A stretch of 25,127 nucleotides of DNA from Ruminococcaceae bacterium UBA6855 (GTDB lineage: Bacteria > Bacillota > Clostridia > Oscillospirales > Acutalibacteraceae), in the NCBI GenBank assembly GCA_002451755.1, contig DKDF01000076.1:1-25127 (forward strand). Reading direction: 5' to 3'. This document shows positions 21,358 through 25,127 of this stretch, piece by piece (position 1 is the stretch's first letter; every line of letters begins with the position of its first letter). Both the position numbers and the translations under genes were made by a program. Under the pieces are notes generated by a model, which was not told where the DNA came from, ran no database searches, and saw only the letters and a program-made list of their open reading frames with translations.

Positions 21358-22221
21358 ATGAGTGTTTTATTTGACGGACTCAGCCTCGGCGCCATCTACG
21401 CCCTCATAGCACTGGGCTACACGATGGTTTACGGCATCGCGAAGATGCTCAACTTTGCCCACGGCGATATCATCATGGTCGGCGCATATGCCGTTTTCAC
21501 AACGCTGGCGGCGGGCGGAAATCTCGCTATCGGCGTTCTGGCATCTGTTATAGTCTGCACGCTGATGGGTATTATTATCGAAAAGGTCGCTTATAAGCCC
21601 CTGAGAGGCGTTACCCCGATTGCGGTTCTGATAACGGCAATCGGCGTCAGCTACCTGCTTCAGAGTATCGCGCAGCTCATCTTCGGCGCAAAGGCGCAGA
21701 GCGTGTCTCTGCCCTCGCTCGGCTCGGTGAGCATTGCGGGCACCAATGTCAGCGTCAGCTCGATCCTCACCATGGGCATAAGCGCGGTTATAATGGTTGC
21801 CCTGACCCTGTTCATCAAAAAGACCAGGACCGGACGCGCCATGCTCGCCGTCTCCGAAGACAGGGGCGCGGCTCAGCTCATGGGCATAAATGTCAACAAG
21901 ATAATCACCGTCACTTTTGCTATAGGCTCGGCTCTCGCCGCGTTCGCGAGCGTGTTCTATCTCTTCCAGATACCGACTGCGGAGCCGACCCTCGGCTCGA
22001 TGCCCGGCATCAAGGCGTTCACTGCGGCGGTTATCGGCGGCATCGGCTCCATCCCCGGCGCGATGATAGGCGGCGTGCTCCTCGGCGTTATCGAGAAGAT
22101 ATGCCTCGCCGTCCCCGTCCTCGCCCCCTATACCACTGCCGTTGAATTCAGTCTTTTGATTTTGATCCTTCTTGTAAGACCCATCGGTCTGCTCGGCAAG
22201 AAGAGAAGAGAGAAGGTGTAA
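21358..22221 (+). CDS. livH: Branched-chain amino-acid ABC transporter permease LivH
   Basis: A 287-aa inner-membrane permease with about eight helices. It opens with the typical FDGLSLGAIYALIALGYTMVYGIAKMLNFAHGDIIMVGAY and contains GRAMLAVSEDRGAAQLMGINVNKII, the EAA-type loop contacting LivF/LivG. GIKAFTAAVIGGIGSIPGAMIGGVLLGVIE is the conserved C-terminal region. The ATG at 21358 has AAAGGAG 12 bases upstream. It is followed three bases later by livM. Confidence 0.95.
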   Translation: MSVLFDGLSLGAIYALIALGYTMVYGIAKMLNFAHGDIIMVGAYAVFTTLAAGGNLAIGVLASVIVCTLMGIIIEKVAYKPLRGVTPIAVLITAIGVSYLLQSIAQLIFGAKAQSVSLPSLGSVSIAGTNVSVSSILTMGISAVIMVALTLFIKKTRTGRAMLAVSEDRGAAQLMGINVNKIITVTFAIGSALAAFASVFYLFQIPTAEPTLGSMPGIKAFTAAVIGGIGSIPGAMIGGVLLGVIEKICLAVPVLAPYTTAVEFSLLILILLVRPIGLLGKKRREKV

Positions 22222-22224
22222 TTG

Positions 22225-23394
22225 ATGAGTAAAACAAAGACAAAAAGCAAATTCAAGCTCAAAAATTACATCAGCTATATAATGGTCATCGCTGTCCTCG
22301 GCGTGTCGGTCATTCTCCAGCTGACCGGCAACCTCCAGCGCTCGGCGTCGACCCTGCTCGTCCAGATAGCCTACAGCATCATTCTCGCCGTCTCCCTGAA
22401 CCTCGTCGTCGGCTTCCTCGGCGAGCTGTCGCTCGGTCACGCGGGCTTCATGTGCGTCGGCGCATACCTTGGCGGATACATAGCCATTCAACTCTCTGAT
22501 GTTATCGGCAGCAAGCTTTTGGTGCTCATCATCAGCATGCTCGCCGGCGGTGTGATAGCCGCAATATTCGGTCTCATCGTCGGACTTCCCGCGCTCAGAC
22601 TCAAGGGCGATTACCTCGCGATAGTGACCCTCGCTTTCGGCGAGATAGTCAGAACGATATTCAAGAACCTCGATGTTTTCGGCAAGGCAATGGGTCTTCG
22701 CACGAATGCGATAAAGTATGATACGAGGAACGATACCTCGCTCTACATCGTCGCTTTCGTCGTCGTGCTCATCGTCCTGTTTATGATAAACAACCTTATC
22801 CGCTCGAAGCACGGCAGAGCGATAACCGCTATACGCGACAACGAGATAGCGGCGAAGGCAATGGGCATAAATGTGACCTTCTACAAGCTCTTTGTGTTTG
22901 TATTTTCCGCATTCTTCGCGGGCGTCGCAGGCGTTATCTATGCGCATTACATTACGCCCGTCCAGTATTCGGTGTTCTCGTATAACTACTCTATCGAGAT
23001 TCTCGTCATGGTCGTCCTCGGCGGCATGGCAAGCATCAACGGCTCGATAATTTCCGCCGCGCTCATCACGATAATCAACTTCGAGCTCCAGAGCAAGCTC
23101 TCCGGCGACCTCGCGGCGCTCAAGTATCTTATCTATGCGCTCATTCTTATCTGCCTCGTTATCTTCAACAACGCTCCCGCATTCACCCGCATAAAAGAGA
23201 AGCTCGCTCCGCGCTTTATCATGGCGCGTATCGCGGACAAGAAGCGCAAGCCCGAGGATATCAGCGACGACAAGGGCGAGTGGAGCAACGTTCCCACAAA
23301 GATCTCCATGGACGAAATCCTCTCTGTCGATATGCAGCAGGGCAAGGAATATGTCCCCGACAAGCCGCAAAAGGGAGGAAAGAAAAATGGCTGA
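22225..23394 (+). CDS. livM: Branched-chain amino-acid ABC transporter permease LivM
   Basis: A 389-aa permease partner of LivH. The family core is clear: LAVSLNLVVGFLGELSLGHAGFMCVGAYLGGY, LPALRLKGDYLAIVTLAFGEIVR, HGRAITAIRDNEIAAKAMGINV (EAA loop) and MVVLGGMASINGSIISAALI. After the last helix (about residue 318) the protein has an unusually long, charged cytoplasmic tail of about 60 residues (KKRKPEDISDDKGEW ... KGGKKNG). A lysine-rich N-terminus (KTKTKSKFKLKN) precedes helix 1. Start ATG 22225 with AAGGTG; a TTG at 22222 is possible. It overlaps livG by 8 bases. Confidence 0.95.
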   Translation: MSKTKTKSKFKLKNYISYIMVIAVLGVSVILQLTGNLQRSASTLLVQIAYSIILAVSLNLVVGFLGELSLGHAGFMCVGAYLGGYIAIQLSDVIGSKLLVLIISMLAGGVIAAIFGLIVGLPALRLKGDYLAIVTLAFGEIVRTIFKNLDVFGKAMGLRTNAIKYDTRNDTSLYIVAFVVVLIVLFMINNLIRSKHGRAITAIRDNEIAAKAMGINVTFYKLFVFVFSAFFAGVAGVIYAHYITPVQYSVFSYNYSIEILVMVVLGGMASINGSIISAALITIINFELQSKLSGDLAALKYLIYALILICLVIFNNAPAFTRIKEKLAPRFIMARIADKKRKPEDISDDKGEWSNVPTKISMDEILSVDMQQGKEYVPDKPQKGGKKNG

Positions 23395-24157
23395 ATATGT
23401 TCTTGAAACAAAGGATCTCGGCATTTCCTTCGGCGGACTGAAAGCGGTCGAGAATGTCGATCTGAAAATAAAGAAAAAGCAGCTCTACGGTCTCGTAGGA
23501 CCCAACGGAGCGGGCAAGACAACGGTCTTCAATATGCTCACCGGCGTCTATCAGCCCACCACCGGAACCTTCTACCTAAACGGCGAAGAGCTCCGCGGCA
23601 AGAGCCAGGAGCAGATAAACCACAAGGGCATCGCGAGAACATTCCAGAACATCCGCCTGTTCAACAACATGAGCGTGATAAGAAACGTCCTCGTCGGTCT
23701 GCACAACCAGCCCGAGTTCAAGTGCGATATCTTCTCAAGCATCTTCCGCCTCCCGAGGCACTACAAGACGGAGAAGGCGATGCGCGACAAGGCAAAGGAG
23801 ATACTCCGCATCTTCGACCTCTATGACGAGCGAAACAATCTCGCCTGCAACCTGCCTTACGGCAAGCAGAGAAAGCTTGAGATAGCCCGCGCTCTTGCGA
23901 CCAATCCGTGCCTGCTGCTCCTCGACGAGCCGGCGGCGGGCATGAACCCCCACGAGACCGAGGATCTGATGGACATAGTCAGGCGCATAAGAGATGAGTT
24001 TGACATGACCATACTTCTTATCGAGCACGACATGAAGTTCGTGTCGGGTCTTTGCGATGAGATAACCGTGCTCAACTTCGGCACAGTGCTCGCGCAGGGC
24101 AAGACAGAGGACGCGCTGAGTGACCCCGAGGTCATAAAGGCGTATATCGGTGAATAA
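23387..24157 (+). CDS. livG: Branched-chain amino-acid ABC transporter ATPase LivG
   Basis: A 256-aa cytoplasmic ATPase of the LivG subfamily. Walker A GPNGAGKTT is at about 43-51. GIARTFQNIRLF is the Q-loop region. The signature is LPYGKQRKLEIARAL (the LPYG variant common in LivG), Walker B LLLLDEPAAGM, and H-loop LIEHDMKFV. The C-terminus EVIKAYIGE is typical. The start ATG at 23387 follows AAGGGAGGAAAG; a longer ORF from 23351 lies inside livM and is rejected. It overlaps livM by 8 bases and lies 12 bases before livF. Confidence 0.96.
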   Translation: MAEYVLETKDLGISFGGLKAVENVDLKIKKKQLYGLVGPNGAGKTTVFNMLTGVYQPTTGTFYLNGEELRGKSQEQINHKGIARTFQNIRLFNNMSVIRNVLVGLHNQPEFKCDIFSSIFRLPRHYKTEKAMRDKAKEILRIFDLYDERNNLACNLPYGKQRKLEIARALATNPCLLLLDEPAAGMNPHETEDLMDIVRRIRDEFDMTILLIEHDMKFVSGLCDEITVLNFGTVLAQGKTEDALSDPEVIKAYIGE

Positions 24158-24169
24158 GGGGGAAAAGTC

Positions 24170-24880
24170 ATGGCATTGTTAGAAGTCAAGGACCTTCAGG
24201 TCTATTACGGCGTTATAAGGGCGCTCAAGGGCATCAGCTTCCATGTCGATCAGGGCGAGATAGTCTCGCTCATCGGCGCAAACGGAGCGGGCAAGACCAC
24301 CACGATGCAGAGCATCATGCGCCTCATTCCGATAAAGAGCGGCTCCGTCGTCTATGACGGAAACGAGATAAACAAGATTCCCGGTCATAAGCTGGTCGGC
24401 ATGGGAATGAGCCAGGTGCCCGAGGGTCGCCGCGTGTTCCAGGAGCTGACCGTCTATGAAAACCTGCTCCTCGGCGCGTATACGCAGAAGGACAAAAAGA
24501 AGATAAAAGAGGATATCGATGAGATCTGCACCCGCTTCCCCCGCCTCGGCGAGAGAAAATCGCAGATAGCGGGCACTCTTTCCGGCGGCGAGCAGCAGAT
24601 GCTCGCAATGGGCAGAGCTATGATGAGCCACCCGAAGCTGCTCATGCTCGATGAGCCGTCGATGGGTCTCTCCCCGCTGTTTGTCGATCAGGTGTTCGAG
24701 ATAATCAAGGATTATCACAAGTCCGGCACGACCATCCTGCTCGTCGAGCAGAATGCGAAAAAGGCGCTCTCCATCTCCGACCGCGCCTATGTTCTCGAAA
24801 CCGGCGCAATAACCGCAGAGGGCACTGCGCAGGATCTGCTCAACAATGAAGAGATAGTCAAAGCCTATCTCGGCGGCTGA
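24170..24880 (+). CDS. livF: Branched-chain amino-acid ABC transporter ATPase LivF
   Basis: A 236-aa ATPase pairing with LivG. Walker A is GANGAGKTT (about 33-41), with MGMSQVPEGRRVFQELTVYENL after the Q-loop, signature LSGGEQQMLAMGRA, Walker B LLMLDEPSMGLSP and H-loop LVEQNAKKAL, and the C-terminal EEIVKAYLGG. All catalytic residues are present. The ATG at 24170 follows AAGGGGGAAAAGTC. It ends the operon, followed by the terminator at 24899-24936. Together with livJHMG it makes a complete Leu/Ile/Val importer. Confidence 0.96.
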   Translation: MALLEVKDLQVYYGVIRALKGISFHVDQGEIVSLIGANGAGKTTTMQSIMRLIPIKSGSVVYDGNEINKIPGHKLVGMGMSQVPEGRRVFQELTVYENLLLGAYTQKDKKKIKEDIDEICTRFPRLGERKSQIAGTLSGGEQQMLAMGRAMMSHPKLLMLDEPSMGLSPLFVDQVFEIIKDYHKSGTTILLVEQNAKKALSISDRAYVLETGAITAEGTAQDLLNNEEIVKAYLGG

Positions 24881-24898
24881 TAAAATATAATTTATATG

Positions 24899-24936
24899 AC
24901 GCTCCGAAGTGCTTCTTCGGGGCGTTTAATTTTTAT
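24899..24936 (+). terminator. Terminator of the liv operon
   Basis: ACGCTCCGAAG (24899-24909) pairs with CTTCGGGGCGT (24915-24925, one G-T) with a 5-nt loop, followed by TTAATTTTTAT. Confidence 0.9.
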
Positions 24937-25022
24937 GGATCGTTTTTTTGTAGGGGACAGTTGTTGCGTTTTTATATTGGATTTGAGCGGACGAAAGCAA
25001 ACCCGTTTTTTTGAATTTCTTC

Positions 25023-25127
25023 AAAAAGGAAGCGAGCGACTCAGCCATCCTCTATAATCTTGCTTCCCATAGCCGCGCCGCAGTGTTTGATAAACCAACG
25101 GAGACGGGCGAGGGAACGGCTTGCGAA
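25023..25127 (+). repeat. Coding-like dispersed repeat (family 2), copy 3, cut by window end
   Basis: The frame from 25023 reads KKEASDSAILYNLASHSRAA then VFDKPTETGEGTACE to the window edge. The peptide positions ASDS, N and SRAAVF match copies 1 and 2 in spite of low nucleotide identity between these blocks. The exact 19-base block at 25107-25125 also occurs at 8975-8993. Upstream, 24951-24961 (GTAGGGGACAG) resembles a half of the hairpin at 9282-9305. Confidence 0.65.

Noticed and set aside
21367..23424. 685-aa minus-strand ORF antisense to livH and livM
   Set aside because: It lies wholly opposite two clear permease genes, is full of Asp/Glu/His/Arg runs typical of antisense translation, and has no domain or ribosome binding site.

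Overview
The window looks like a chromosomal segment of a Gram-positive Firmicute of class Clostridia, probably an Oscillospirales-type gut bacterium. This rests on moderately high GC, strong AGGAGG-type ribosome binding sites, many ATGA-coupled genes, an EF-P with the Bacillus/Clostridia-type lysine 32 loop next to a CD1247-type zinc-ribbon protein, a GH25/LysM lysozyme, and intergenic dispersed repeats. The lineage call is inference from gene content. No rRNA, tRNA, CRISPR array, transposase or phage gene was seen.

Layout. 1-2595 (minus strand): a small Cys/Asp-rich zinc-ribbon protein and elongation factor P, sharing a promoter and terminator, then a secreted GH25 muramidase with three LysM domains. 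2596-3486: gene-free, holding repeat copies and two terminators. 3487-4280 (minus): the manganese exporter mntP under a yybP-ykoY (Mn2+) riboswitch with promoter, aptamer and terminator all visible. 4291-8613 (plus): a promoter and a tightly coupled operon of a MurL-like PP-loop epimerase, a MurD-family ligase of probable MurD2 type, an unknown 166-aa protein and a membrane protein with an HExxH motif. 8614-9406: a broken GNAT gene and more repeats. 9407-10318 (minus): an M14 zinc peptidase. 10376-12371 (plus): coupled NUDIX, Maf and D-2-hydroxyacid dehydrogenase genes. 12446-15180 (plus): an ECF sigma factor, zinc anti-sigma factor, two small membrane proteins and a VanY-like D,D-carboxypeptidase. 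15375-17484 (minus): an aldo/keto reductase, cupin, carboxymuconolactone-decarboxylase-like protein and flavodoxin, driven by a MerR-type 19-bp-spacer promoter beside the MerR gene at 17620. 18255-19796: a PutP-type sodium/solute symporter. 20062-24880: a complete livJHMGF branched-chain amino-acid ABC transporter with a perfect consensus promoter. The window ends inside another repeat.

The most notable biology is the murL-murD2 pair. It suggests that the D-glutamate of peptidoglycan is made by adding L-Glu to UDP-MurNAc-L-Ala and then epimerising it on the nucleotide precursor, rather than by a free glutamate racemase. Several other genes here also act on the cell wall (GH25 lysozyme, M14 peptidase, VanY, envelope-stress sigma operon). 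The second notable item is a set of dispersed intergenic repeats. One family is about 100-150 bp with a hairpin (copies at 22-171, 3081-3200 and inverted at 8781-8881). The other (2842, 8892, 25023) differs between copies mostly at synonymous codon positions in one reading frame, as if it derives from, or still encodes, a short peptide.
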